Made by a program: the position numbers and the translations under genes. A stretch of 64,000 bases of DNA from Hyunsoonleella aestuarii. Lineage in GTDB: Bacteria; Bacteroidota; Bacteroidia; Flavobacteriales; Flavobacteriaceae. The notes under the pieces were generated by a model, which saw only the letters and a list, made by a program, of their open reading frames with translations, was not told the DNA's origin and did not search any database. The stretch is from positions 310,001 through 374,000 of the forward strand of contig NZ_VAWB01000003.1 of NCBI RefSeq assembly GCF_006148925.1, written 5' to 3'. Positions 8,553 to 17,493 of this stretch are shown one piece after another (position 1 is the first letter of the stretch; each line of letters begins with the position of its first letter).

Positions 8553-10355
8553 ATGGAAAAAGAAATTTTAAGAGGTGGTCAATTTCTAGTGAAAGAAACT
8601 AGTTGTGAAAACATTTTTACACCAGAAGATTTTAATGAGGATCAGCTTATGATGAAAGAAGCTGTTACCGAATTTGTCGATAGAGAAATTTGGGCAAAAA
8701 AAGCACAGTTTGAACAAAAAGACTATGCGCTCACCGAGTCTTGTATGCGACAAGCGGGAGAACTAGGTTTCCTTAGTATTTCTGTTCCAGAAGCATACGG
8801 AGGTATGGGAATGGGTTTTGTAGACACTTGCTTGGTATGTGATTATATTTCGGGTGCTACTGGTTCATTTAGTACAGCTTTTGGAGCACATACAGGTATT
8901 GGCACCATGCCAATTACACTTTATGGTAATGAAGAGCAAAAACAAAAATACGTGCCAAAATTAGCCTCAGGAGAATGGTTCGGATCCTACTGCCTTACTG
9001 AACCAAGTGCTGGGAGTGATGCCAATTCTGGAAAAACAAAAGCTGTTCTTTCTCAAGATGGCAAAACTTATAAAATTACGGGGCAAAAAATGTGGATTTC
9101 AAACGCAGGTTTTTGTAGTGTAATGATTGTTTTTGCTCGTATTGAAGATGATAAAAACATCACCGGTTTTATTGTTGAATACGACCCAGAAAACCCTAAT
9201 GGAATTACCATGGGAGAAGAAGAACATAAACTAGGGATTCGGGCTTCTTCTACACGACAGGTTTTCTTTAATGATACTGTAGTTCCTGTTGAAAATATGC
9301 TTTCTACAAGAGGCAATGGTTTTAAAATTGCTATGAATGCCTTAAATGTCGGTCGAATAAAATTAGCCGCTGCATGTTTAGATGCACAAAGACGAACTAT
9401 TACAGAATCGGTAAAATATGCCAATGAACGCATCCAATTTAAAACACCTATATCAAGTTTTGGAGCTATAAGACAAAAAATTGCAGAAATGGCTACCAAT
9501 TGTTGGGTAGGAGAAGCTGCGACTTATAGAGCTTCTAAAGATATTGAAGATAGAATTACACTTCGACAAAATAATGGAAAAGATACACACCAAGAAGCAG
9601 AACTTAAAGGTGTAGAAGAGTATGCCATTGAGTGTTCCATCCTTAAAGTTGCTGTTTCAGAATTTGTTCAGAAATGTACAGATGAAGGTATTCAAATATT
9701 TGGTGGTATGGGGTTTTCAGAGGAAACACCAATTGAATCCGCCTGGAGAGATGCACGTATTTCAAGAATTTATGAAGGTACGAACGAAATCAATAGAATG
9801 CTTTCTATTGGCATGTTAATCAAAAAAGCTATGAAAGGGCATGTCAATGTTCTGGAACCTGCCATGGCTGTAAAGGAAGAACTTATGGGCATTCCTTCAT
9901 TTGATGTTCCAGATTATTCAGAGCTTTTTTCAGAAGAAAAAAACATAATAAAAAACTTGAAGAAATTATTTTTGATGGTTGCTGGGGCAACTTTGCAAAA
10001 ATACGGTGAAAAGATAGAGAAACAACAGCAATTAATGCTTGCTGCTTCAGATATTTTAATTCAAATCTATTTAGCCGAATCAGCCATTCTTCGAGCTGAA
10101 AAAATGGCTAATAAAGAAGGAGAAGATAATGTAAAAGAGCAAATTGCCATGGCTAAATTAAATCTATTCCATGCCATAGATGTTATTGAAACAGCTGGTA
10201 AGCATTCCATTATTTCTTTTTCTACCGGGGACGAACAACGCATGATGCTTATGGGTCTAAAGCGTTATATTAAATATGTAAACATGCCAAATATTATTGA
10301 ACTAAGACATATAATTGCTGAAAAAGTGATTAATGAAAATAAGTATTGTTTTTGA
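8553..10355 (+). CDS. Acyl-CoA dehydrogenase (long, VLCAD-like)
   Basis: An FAD enzyme for the first, alpha-beta dehydrogenation step of beta-oxidation. At 600 residues it is longer than the ~390-residue short/medium-chain enzymes and carries a C-terminal helical extension (after about residue 430) like very-long-chain types. Visible motifs are YCLTEPSAGSDA (near 150), KMWISNAGF (near 180) and the catalytic-Glu motif IYEGTNEINR (near 410). It starts 4 bases after the thiolase stop and closes the operon, and is followed by a terminator at 10396-10432. Confidence 0.94.
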   Translation: MEKEILRGGQFLVKETSCENIFTPEDFNEDQLMMKEAVTEFVDREIWAKKAQFEQKDYALTESCMRQAGELGFLSISVPEAYGGMGMGFVDTCLVCDYISGATGSFSTAFGAHTGIGTMPITLYGNEEQKQKYVPKLASGEWFGSYCLTEPSAGSDANSGKTKAVLSQDGKTYKITGQKMWISNAGFCSVMIVFARIEDDKNITGFIVEYDPENPNGITMGEEEHKLGIRASSTRQVFFNDTVVPVENMLSTRGNGFKIAMNALNVGRIKLAAACLDAQRRTITESVKYANERIQFKTPISSFGAIRQKIAEMATNCWVGEAATYRASKDIEDRITLRQNNGKDTHQEAELKGVEEYAIECSILKVAVSEFVQKCTDEGIQIFGGMGFSEETPIESAWRDARISRIYEGTNEINRMLSIGMLIKKAMKGHVNVLEPAMAVKEELMGIPSFDVPDYSELFSEEKNIIKNLKKLFLMVAGATLQKYGEKIEKQQQLMLAASDILIQIYLAESAILRAEKMANKEGEDNVKEQIAMAKLNLFHAIDVIETAGKHSIISFSTGDEQRMMLMGLKRYIKYVNMPNIIELRHIIAEKVINENKYCF

Positions 10356-10395
10356 ATTTAAAATACTAACCATTTTATGTGACTAATTCAAATGT

Positions 10396-10432
10396 AAAAG
10401 GCGTCTTAAATTAATTTTTGAGGCGTTTTTTT
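10396..10432 (+). terminator. Terminator of the beta-oxidation operon
   Basis: AAAAGGCGTCTTAAA (10396-10410) can pair with TTTGAGGCG and the following T run (10417-10432) over about 15 positions, including four G-U pairs, leaving a 6-base loop and a T-tract. The wobbles work only in plus-strand RNA, which fits the operon's direction. Confidence 0.7.
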
Positions 10433-10458
10433 ATTAATTTAGTTGGAAAATATATGTT

Positions 10459-11790
10459 ATGAAAAAACTTCTATGTTTTACCCTCCTGTTATATTTAAAT
10501 TTCACACATAGTCAAAATCCGAACGATATTTATAATATTATCGAAGCTGTTTCGGCAGAACGCATTCAAAATAATATTCAAACCTTAGTAAATTTTGGGA
10601 CTAGAAATACCTTCAGTGATACTATTTCAGAAACGCGAGGCATAGGAGCAGCAAGGCGCTGGATTAAAAAGAAGTTTGAAACAATTTCAAATAAGTGCGA
10701 TGAATGTCTTGAGGTATTTTACCAAAAAGATTTTGTAACTAAAGAAGGCAATAAACGTGTGCCTCATGATGCTTGGATAGTTAATGTTGTAGCCATTCAA
10801 AGAGGCACAAAATATCCAAACCGTTATGTTATAATGAGCGGTGATATTGATTCAAGAGCTAGTAACACTATGAATTTTACAATCGATGCTCCTGGCGCAA
10901 ACGACAACGCCTCTGGCATGGCTGGAACCATTGAGGCCGCTAGAGTCCTTTCAAAATATAAATTTGAGAGTAGTATTGTTTATGTTGGACTATCAGGAGA
11001 GGAACAAGGTCTATTTGGTGGTGCAGGATTGGCAAAATATGCAAAGGATAACAATTGGGATATCATTGGTATTCTCAATAATGATATGATTGGAAACATT
11101 AAAGGTGTAGATGGCGTGATTGACAATAGATCATTTAGAATTTTCTCAGAACCTGTCCCTCCTACTGAAACCGAGAGACAGCGAAAACTGCGTCGTTTTT
11201 ATGGAGGTGAAGTTGATGGTATTTCAAGACAATTAGCACGCTACGTTCATAAAAACACGAAGATATACATGCCTGAAATGAATCCCATGATGGTGTATCG
11301 TTTAGATAGATTTGGTCGTGGTGGTCATCATCGTCCGTTTAATGATCTTGGTTATCCTGGTATTCGTATTATGGAAACTCATGAAAACTACACACAACAA
11401 CATCAGGATATCCGAGAGGAAAACGGTATAAAATATGGAGATGTTATTGAACATGTTAATTTTGGGTATGCTAAAAAGTTAACATCGGTGAACGCAATTA
11501 ATTTAGCAAGTTTAGCTTGGGCACCGCCAGCCCCCAAAGAGGTTGCTATCGGTGGTGTTGTTGAGCCCTCAGTTAAATTTAAATGGAATAAGGTTGAAGG
11601 TGCAAAAGGTTATAAAATATACTGGCGAGATACTACATCTCCTACTTGGGATTATTGTCGATATGTTGTAGATGTTTCAGAATTTACCTTAGATGGAATT
11701 GTTATTGATAATTATTTCTTTGGAATTGCAGCTATTGGCGATAATGGATTTGAAAGTCCGGTAGTGTTTCCAAATAAATTAATGCGTTAA
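10459..11790 (+). CDS. Secreted M28-family metallopeptidase with C-terminal fibronectin-like domain
   Basis: A 443-residue protein with a signal peptide (residues 1-18, ending near THSQ). The M28 zinc-peptidase core is visible as PGANDNASGMAGTIE (metal-binding Asp, about residues 143-157), LSGEEQGLFGG (catalytic Glu pair, about 178) and ILNNDMIGN (near 205). The first metal-binding motif, usually HxD, reads SGDIDSR, so Asp stands where His is expected. Residues from about 355 look like a fibronectin type III module (VKFKWNKVEGAKGYKIYW). It probably acts as an exported aminopeptidase and is followed after 9 bases by an M1 peptidase. Confidence 0.88.
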   Translation: MKKLLCFTLLLYLNFTHSQNPNDIYNIIEAVSAERIQNNIQTLVNFGTRNTFSDTISETRGIGAARRWIKKKFETISNKCDECLEVFYQKDFVTKEGNKRVPHDAWIVNVVAIQRGTKYPNRYVIMSGDIDSRASNTMNFTIDAPGANDNASGMAGTIEAARVLSKYKFESSIVYVGLSGEEQGLFGGAGLAKYAKDNNWDIIGILNNDMIGNIKGVDGVIDNRSFRIFSEPVPPTETERQRKLRRFYGGEVDGISRQLARYVHKNTKIYMPEMNPMMVYRLDRFGRGGHHRPFNDLGYPGIRIMETHENYTQQHQDIREENGIKYGDVIEHVNFGYAKKLTSVNAINLASLAWAPPAPKEVAIGGVVEPSVKFKWNKVEGAKGYKIYWRDTTSPTWDYCRYVVDVSEFTLDGIVIDNYFFGIAAIGDNGFESPVVFPNKLMR

Positions 11791-11799
11791 ATTTTTAAT

Positions 11800-13446
11800 A
11801 TGAATCATCTTAGACAAATCTTTTCCGGATTATTGTTTTTTGCTTCTTTGTTTACCAATTCGCAAGAACTTTTACAAGAAAAGACAATTTTCACTAGACA
11901 AGATACCCTTAGAGGTAGTATCACCGCAGAACGCGAATGGTGGGATTTAACTTATTATCATTTAGATATTAAAGTGGATCCTGATAAAAAATTCATTTCT
12001 GGTAAAAACACCATTCAGTATAAAGTCTTGAAAGAATACTCGGTGATGCAAATCGACTTACAATCTCCTATGAAGATTATTAAAGTTATACAGAATGAAG
12101 AAGAGTTAAAAATTAAAGACGAAGGAAATGCATATTTCATTACATTAAACCAACCACAAAAGATTAATGAGCTAAACAGTCTTGACGTTTATTATGAAGG
12201 GTATCCTAAAGAGGCTGTGCGAGCACCGTGGGATGGAGGTATTTCTTGGAAGAAAGATAATAACGGAAATCATTTTATTGCATCTTCTTGTCAAGGCTTA
12301 GGAGCAAGTGTTTGGTGGCCTTGTAAAGACCATATGTATGATGAGGTCGACAGTATGCAAATAAGTGTCAATGTTCCTGATAAGTTAATCAATGTTTCCA
12401 ATGGAAGATTACGATTGGTAGAGCGCATTGGAGATACCAAAACCTATCATTGGATAGTAAAAAATCCAATAAATAATTATGGTGTAAACATAAATATTGG
12501 AGATTATGTTAACTTTTCTGAAGTTTATGACGGCCTTGGCGGAAACCTAGATATGGATTATTATGTTTTAAGAGATAATCTTGGAAAAGCCAAAGAACAT
12601 TTTAAGGATGCTCCAAAAATGATAGAAGCATTCGAATATTGGTTTGGCCAATATCCTTTTTATGCAGACAGTTTTAAACTTGTTGAAGTGCCTTATCTTG
12701 GTATGGAGCACCAAAGTTCTGTGACTTATGGCAATCAATATAAAAAAGGGTATTTAGGAAACGATTTATCTGGAACTGGATGGGGACTAAAATTCGACTT
12801 TATCATTATTCACGAAGGTGGTCATGAGTGGTTTGCTAATAATATTACGAATAAAGATATAGCAGACATGTGGATTCATGAAGGGTTTACCGCCTATTCT
12901 GAAAATTTGTTTCTAGATTATTACTATGGAAAGGAAGCTTCTTCTGAATATGTTATAGGCACTCGAAAGAACATTATGAATGATAAACCATTAATTGGAC
13001 ATTATAATGTTAACAAAGAAGGTTCTGGAGACATGTATTATAAAGGAGCCAACATGCTTCATACATTAAGGCAGCTTATTGAAGATGATGAAAAATGGCG
13101 AAAAATATTGATTGGACTTAATACTACTTTTTATCATCAAACAGTAACAACTAAACAAGTTGAAGATTATATAAGTAAGCAAACAGGCTATGATTTAACT
13201 GAGTTTTTTAATCAATATTTAAGAACCATTAAAATCCCCACTCTGGAATACCAAAAATATGGTAAAAAGCTAAAGTATAGATGGACAAATATTATAGAAA
13301 AATTCGACATGCCTATTCAGGTTTCTATTAACGGAAATTCACAATGGCTATTTCCTAAGTCTGAATGGAAAGAATTAATGCTCGACGAACAGGTTGGTAC
13401 TTTTGAAATTGATAAAGACTTTTATGTGTATTCAAAAGAGATATAA
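11800..13446 (+). CDS. Secreted M1-family aminopeptidase
   Basis: A 548-residue protein with an N-terminal signal peptide (residues 1-22). The zinc site HEGGHEWFANN plus the downstream Glu in WIHEGFTAYSE gives the HExxH-x18-E pattern of M1 (gluzincin) peptidases. The substrate-binding motif usually read as GAMEN is GMEHQSS here. The C-terminal ERAP-like domain of larger M1 enzymes is absent, as in many Bacteroidota homologues. It is probably cotranscribed with the M28 peptidase (9-base gap), suggesting a paired role in peptide scavenging in the periplasm or outside the cell. Confidence 0.92.
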   Translation: MNHLRQIFSGLLFFASLFTNSQELLQEKTIFTRQDTLRGSITAEREWWDLTYYHLDIKVDPDKKFISGKNTIQYKVLKEYSVMQIDLQSPMKIIKVIQNEEELKIKDEGNAYFITLNQPQKINELNSLDVYYEGYPKEAVRAPWDGGISWKKDNNGNHFIASSCQGLGASVWWPCKDHMYDEVDSMQISVNVPDKLINVSNGRLRLVERIGDTKTYHWIVKNPINNYGVNINIGDYVNFSEVYDGLGGNLDMDYYVLRDNLGKAKEHFKDAPKMIEAFEYWFGQYPFYADSFKLVEVPYLGMEHQSSVTYGNQYKKGYLGNDLSGTGWGLKFDFIIIHEGGHEWFANNITNKDIADMWIHEGFTAYSENLFLDYYYGKEASSEYVIGTRKNIMNDKPLIGHYNVNKEGSGDMYYKGANMLHTLRQLIEDDEKWRKILIGLNTTFYHQTVTTKQVEDYISKQTGYDLTEFFNQYLRTIKIPTLEYQKYGKKLKYRWTNIIEKFDMPIQVSINGNSQWLFPKSEWKELMLDEQVGTFEIDKDFYVYSKEI

Positions 13447-13448
13447 TT

Positions 13449-14024
13449 TTGAAAGACCTACCTGAAATTCATTTTGAACGTGATACCGATTGGTATAATT
13501 GGTTAATAAATAACCATAATAAAGAAAAAGGGGTTTATTTGATATTTTACAAGTTGGAACTAAATATCCCTACAATGCGTTGGGAAGAAGCCGTTAAAGT
13601 TGCCATCTGCTTCGGTTGGATAGATTCAACTGTAAAAAGCCTAGGTAATGGAAAACGGCGCCAATATTTTTGTCCTCGAAACCCAAAAAGTACTTGGAGC
13701 GCTTTAAATAAAAAGTATGTTAAGGAATTAACCAAAGAAGGCTTGATTCATGAATCTGGTTATAAAATTATTGCTCTAGCAAAAGCAATAGGAACATGGA
13801 CTGCCATGGATAATGTTGAAAATGGCATAATTCCAGCAGATTTACAAAATGCTTTTGATAACAATCATGTAGCTTTTCAAAACTATCAAAACTTTTCTAA
13901 AGGATACCGAAAAAGTTATTTATCATGGTTATATAGTGCTAAGCGAGATGAAACTCGGCTGAATCGTATTACTGAAATCATTAGACTTTGTAAAGCAAAT
14001 ATTAAGAGCAGAGACAATTGGTGA
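13449..14024 (+). CDS. YdeI/OmpD-associated family protein
   Basis: A 191-residue protein resembling the YdeI (bacteriocin-protection, OmpD-associated) family: an N-terminal FERDTDWYNWL stretch, GWIDSTVKSLGNGKRRQYFCPRNPKSTWSALNK-type core split over residues 57-90, and a C-terminal YLSWLYSAKRDETRLNRI motif. The frame opens 2 bases after the M1 stop and its only sensible start is the TTG at 13449. The biochemical role of the family is unclear. Translation is probably coupled to the upstream peptidase. Confidence 0.85.
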   Translation: MKDLPEIHFERDTDWYNWLINNHNKEKGVYLIFYKLELNIPTMRWEEAVKVAICFGWIDSTVKSLGNGKRRQYFCPRNPKSTWSALNKKYVKELTKEGLIHESGYKIIALAKAIGTWTAMDNVENGIIPADLQNAFDNNHVAFQNYQNFSKGYRKSYLSWLYSAKRDETRLNRITEIIRLCKANIKSRDNW

Positions 14025-14026
14025 TT

Positions 14027-15493
14027 TTAAATACCACTAATAAAACTGCCATAAGGGTCTTTAAACTGTATACCCTCAGTAAAACGCTGTTTGCTTAATT
14101 GCTTAAACTCTACTAAAGCCCATAATACAAATTCTTTTACAAAGTAACTATCTTGCTGACTTAAATTTGGCTGATATTCACCAAGCAAATCATCTAGAGG
14201 AGAAATACTGTTAAGTAAACTTTTATATTCTTTATCTCTTAGGTCGTCTAATAATTCAAATCCATCAGACTGATTGAAAAACCATGAAATAATATCATCA
14301 TAGGGGCTTTCTTCTTCTTGCTTTTTAAGCTTCTCTACTTTCGGAAAAAACTCAACAAATAAACTCTTAACTGCTTCTCCAATCAAATTATATGCCACTA
14401 CAGCAGCTCCTTCCTGTTCACCCTCATAGACTAATTCAACCTTACCGGTTACCGAAGGAATAACACCAACAAAATCACTTAAACGAACCATGGTAATTTT
14501 ATCTCCGGTTATAAGTGCTCTCCGCTCCGCGGTACTGAGCAAGTTCTCTAAAGCTGTGATACTTAATCGAGCACTAACACCGCTTTTAGTATCAATAAAA
14601 TCATTATCACGTGCTTCAAAAACAATTTGTTCAAGTAAGTCTCTGGCTAAATCGGGAACCAAAACTGATTTCTTTTGAGATTCAACCAACTTTGCTTCCT
14701 GTTCAGTTATCGCCCTTGCTGTTTCGATATCTGTCGGATAGTGTGTTAGAATTTGTGAACCTATTCTATCTTTTAAAGGTGTAACAATACTGCCTCTATT
14801 TGTATAATCCTCAGGATTTGCAGTAAATAAGAATTGGATATCTAATGGTAACCTCAGTTTAAATCCCCTAATTTGAATATCGCCTTCCTGCAAAATATTG
14901 AACAGTGCCACCTGTATTCTAGCCTGCAAATCGGGTAGCTCATTAATTACAAAAATACAGCGATTGGCTCGAGGAATCATACCATAATGAATCACCCGGT
15001 CATCGGCATAACTTAATTTCAAATTAGCCGCTTTTATAGGATCTACATCACCAATTATGTCTGCAACGGTAACGTCTGGTGTGGCAAGTTTTTCAGCAAA
15101 ACGTTCACTTCTATGTAACCAAGATATTGGAGTAGCATCTTTCTTTTCATTTATTAATTCGGTTGCATACCGAGATATTGGATTAAAAGGGTCATCATTA
15201 ATTTCTGACCCTTTTATGATTGGAATATATTCATCAAGTAAGTTAAGCATTAGTCGAGCAAGTCGCGTTTTTGCCTGTCCACGAAGACCCAACAAATTTA
15301 TATTGTGTCGAGAAAGAATGGCGCGCTCTAGTTCTGGAATAACTGTATTTTCGTAACCATGAACACCTTCGAAAGTATCCTCCTTTTTTCTAAGTTTTTC
15401 AACTAAGTTATCACGTAATTCATCTTTTATTGATTTACTTTTGTATTTAGCTTCTTTTAAATCACCTAAGGTTTTAAGTTTTTTAATATTCAT
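14027..15493 (-). CDS. AAA+ ATPase, MoxR / magnesium-chelatase BchI-like
   Basis: A 488-residue AAA+ protein. The Walker A is GLRGQAKTR (about residue 69), Walker B-like IFVINELPDL (near 185) and the sensor region FLFTANPEDY (near 222). It is paired with a VWA-domain protein whose stop precedes this start by 2 bases, the arrangement seen in MoxR-VWA and BchI-BchD systems. There, the ATPase works as a chaperone or metal-insertion motor on a substrate recruited by the VWA partner. No chelatase large subunit is nearby, so the substrate is unknown. It converges with the YdeI-like gene, with 2 bases between the stops. Confidence 0.88.
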   Translation of the reverse strand: MNIKKLKTLGDLKEAKYKSKSIKDELRDNLVEKLRKKEDTFEGVHGYENTVIPELERAILSRHNINLLGLRGQAKTRLARLMLNLLDEYIPIIKGSEINDDPFNPISRYATELINEKKDATPISWLHRSERFAEKLATPDVTVADIIGDVDPIKAANLKLSYADDRVIHYGMIPRANRCIFVINELPDLQARIQVALFNILQEGDIQIRGFKLRLPLDIQFLFTANPEDYTNRGSIVTPLKDRIGSQILTHYPTDIETARAITEQEAKLVESQKKSVLVPDLARDLLEQIVFEARDNDFIDTKSGVSARLSITALENLLSTAERRALITGDKITMVRLSDFVGVIPSVTGKVELVYEGEQEGAAVVAYNLIGEAVKSLFVEFFPKVEKLKKQEEESPYDDIISWFFNQSDGFELLDDLRDKEYKSLLNSISPLDDLLGEYQPNLSQQDSYFVKEFVLWALVEFKQLSKQRFTEGIQFKDPYGSFISGI

Positions 15494-15495
15494 AG

Positions 15496-16623
15496 TTATC
15501 CTCTTATTCTTTTTTTTCTATTTGTTTCGTAATCTTCAAAAATCATTTCACCTAGCCCTTTTATTCCAGTGTAAAATGCTTTTCCTTGATTTGCATAGGT
15601 AAATTCTCGAACGAATTGCATAAGATAATTGTCCTTTGCAATCATAAAAGTCGTTATAGGAATATGCAGTTTCCGTGCTTGCTGCGCCATCATATAACAC
15701 TTATTCACAATGTGAGAATCTAAACCCATGCTATTTTTATAATATTCACCATCTGGTAAACGCAAACAACTTGGTTTACCATCTGTTATCATAAATATTT
15801 GCTTGTTGGTATTCCGCTTACGTCTCAACAAATCCATTGCCAATTCCAATCCTGCTACGGTATTGGTATGAAATGGCCCTACTTTTAAATATGGTAAATC
15901 TTTAATTTCTATTTGCCAAGCATCGTTACCAAAAACTAAAATATCCAAGGTATCCTTAGGGTAACGCGTTGTTATTAATTCGGCCAATGCCATGGCGACT
16001 TTTTTAGCTGGTGTAATACGGTCTTCCCCATACAGTATCATACTATGACTTATATCAATCATTAGAACGGTACTCATTTGAGTTTTATGCAATGTTTCCT
16101 CAACAACTAAATCGTCTTCAGACATTATAAAATCTCCAATTCCATGATTTATTTGAGCATTCTTGAGACTCTCCGTCATAGACACCTTATCCAAGGCATC
16201 TCCAAACTGATATCCTCTATAATCACCAGTATGCTCATCACCTATTCCAGGGCTTTTACTCTTGTGATTACCTTGCCCACTTCGTTTTATTTTTCCAAAA
16301 ATATGGTCTAAAGCTTGTTGCCGAATAGCACGTTCTGTCTTGGCAGTAATTTCTAATGAGCCATTACCATCGGTATCTATCTCCTCTCTTAAATACCCCT
16401 TATTTTTAAGGTCTTCAATAAAATCTTCAATAGTGTAATCTGAAGTAGTTAGTTTGTATTCTTTATCTAACTCTCGAAGCCAATCGATAGCCTCATCAAA
16501 ATCTCCTGAAGTATGCGTTATTAATTCCTTGAAAATTTCGAATAGTTTGTCGAAAGGAGATTGTTCTTGAGTTCTGTAAGATTGAAATACGAAGCCCTTT
16601 CTGAAAATTTTATCATTTAACAT
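15496..16623 (-). CDS. VWA-domain protein, partner of the AAA+ ATPase
   Basis: A 375-residue protein. The C-terminal half holds a von Willebrand factor A domain with the MIDAS motif DISHS (DxSxS, about residue 195) and the later TDGKPS (about 280). The N-terminal half is charged and helical with no clear domain. It is the first gene of a two-gene minus-strand operon with the AAA+ ATPase. By analogy with MoxR-associated VWA proteins it acts as adaptor or substrate-presenting subunit. The metal-ion-dependent adhesion site appears intact. Confidence 0.85.
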   Translation of the reverse strand: MLNDKIFRKGFVFQSYRTQEQSPFDKLFEIFKELITHTSGDFDEAIDWLRELDKEYKLTTSDYTIEDFIEDLKNKGYLREEIDTDGNGSLEITAKTERAIRQQALDHIFGKIKRSGQGNHKSKSPGIGDEHTGDYRGYQFGDALDKVSMTESLKNAQINHGIGDFIMSEDDLVVEETLHKTQMSTVLMIDISHSMILYGEDRITPAKKVAMALAELITTRYPKDTLDILVFGNDAWQIEIKDLPYLKVGPFHTNTVAGLELAMDLLRRKRNTNKQIFMITDGKPSCLRLPDGEYYKNSMGLDSHIVNKCYMMAQQARKLHIPITTFMIAKDNYLMQFVREFTYANQGKAFYTGIKGLGEMIFEDYETNRKKRIRG

Positions 16624-16711
16624 AGCACTTTAAAAATACTACATTTTTAATGAAAAAGTAAAATATTAGAATTAGATTTATCTATAGCGTAAGAAGAATA
16701 TCAAATAGGTA

Positions 16712-17389
16712 TTACTCCACCCTTTTAAGTCCATTCAAATTCTCAATTTTGATAAACTTACCAACTGTAGAAATGAAACCTTCTTTTTTAAACTGAGACA
16801 ATACTCTAATAGCAGACTCTGTTGCTGTCCCAACTATATTGGCATAATCTTCTCTAGATAATAAAACACTAAGGGTTCCATCAGGATTTACACCAAAGCT
16901 TTCATGAATATAAATTAAAGTTTCAGCTAAACGTTGTTTCACAGACTTTTGAGCCATATTAACAATAATATCATCTGCCTCCCTTAAATCATTAGCCATG
17001 TCCTTTAAAAGATCAAAAGAAAATTTAGGGTTCTTCTGCAAATCTGCAATAATTTCTGCTCTTGGGATAAAACAAACTTCCATATCATTTAGAGCAGTAG
17101 CTTGTAAATTTGAACTTTCGTTTGTTACTAAAGAACGTTGACCAATCAACTGACCTTTTACAACCATTTTAACAATTTGGTCTTTTCCATTTTCACTGAG
17201 CTTAGAAAGCTTGCAAATACCATCTTTCACACAATAAACACCATTTATAGAATCTCCTTCTTCAAAAATAACCTCTCCTTTTTTTATAATCTTAGAAGTT
17301 TTACATCCAGAAATTCTTATTAACTCTTCCTTCGTCAATGACTTTAGTGAGTTAAACTGCTTGATGATGCACTGTTCACATTTTCCCAT
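16712..17389 (-). CDS. Crp/Fnr-family transcriptional regulator (probable oxygen/redox regulator)
   Basis: A 225-residue regulator with an N-terminal cyclic-nucleotide-binding-like beta-roll (about residues 30-120) and a C-terminal helix-turn-helix (about 165-215). The recognition helix reads TATESAIRVLSQF. Its Glu and Arg align with Fnr Glu209 and Arg213, the residues that read the GA step of TTGAT, in keeping with an ATGAC half-site. Cysteines at positions 4, 7, 29, 53, 59 and 105 include an N-terminal CxxC, so an Fe-S cluster is possible but not proven. A longer frame to 17434 would start inside the operator, so ATG 17389 (MGKCEQC) is preferred. It is divergent from ccoI and is the likely activator of the ATGAC-N4-GTCAT sites in this window. 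Confidence 0.85.
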   Translation of the reverse strand: MGKCEQCIIKQFNSLKSLTKEELIRISGCKTSKIIKKGEVIFEEGDSINGVYCVKDGICKLSKLSENGKDQIVKMVVKGQLIGQRSLVTNESSNLQATALNDMEVCFIPRAEIIADLQKNPKFSFDLLKDMANDLREADDIIVNMAQKSVKQRLAETLIYIHESFGVNPDGTLSVLLSREDYANIVGTATESAIRVLSQFKKEGFISTVGKFIKIENLNGLKRVE

Positions 17390-17427
17390 TCCAATTAATT
17401 TGATTGTAGCGTAAAAATAACGAAAAC

Positions 17428-17471
17428 ATGACAAATATCATATTAAAAAAAACACTAACTTTCAACCTTTG
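17428..17471 (+). promoter_or_regulatory. ccoI promoter with Fnr-like operator ATGACAAATATCAT
   Basis: A near-perfect copy of the palindrome (one half ATCAT instead of GTCAT) lies at 17428-17441, and AACCTTTG (one mismatch to TAnnTTTG) at 17464-17471. The centre-to-G distance is 36.5 bases, identical to the pflB, ccoS and hemN sites. The site also lies 39 bases upstream of the Crp/Fnr start on the other strand, where it could mediate autoregulation. Confidence 0.7.
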
Positions 17472-17493
17472 CATAAGGTATAAAAGAGCAAAT

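Noticed and set aside
9068-9499. 143-codon minus-strand frame inside the acyl-CoA dehydrogenase gene
   Set aside because: Antisense shadow of a conserved gene; its composition is Ser/Ile-rich without domains.
16712-17434. Longer Crp/Fnr protein starting at 17434
   Set aside because: The extra N-terminal residues would be encoded within the operator shared with ccoI. ATG 17389 gives the usual family length.
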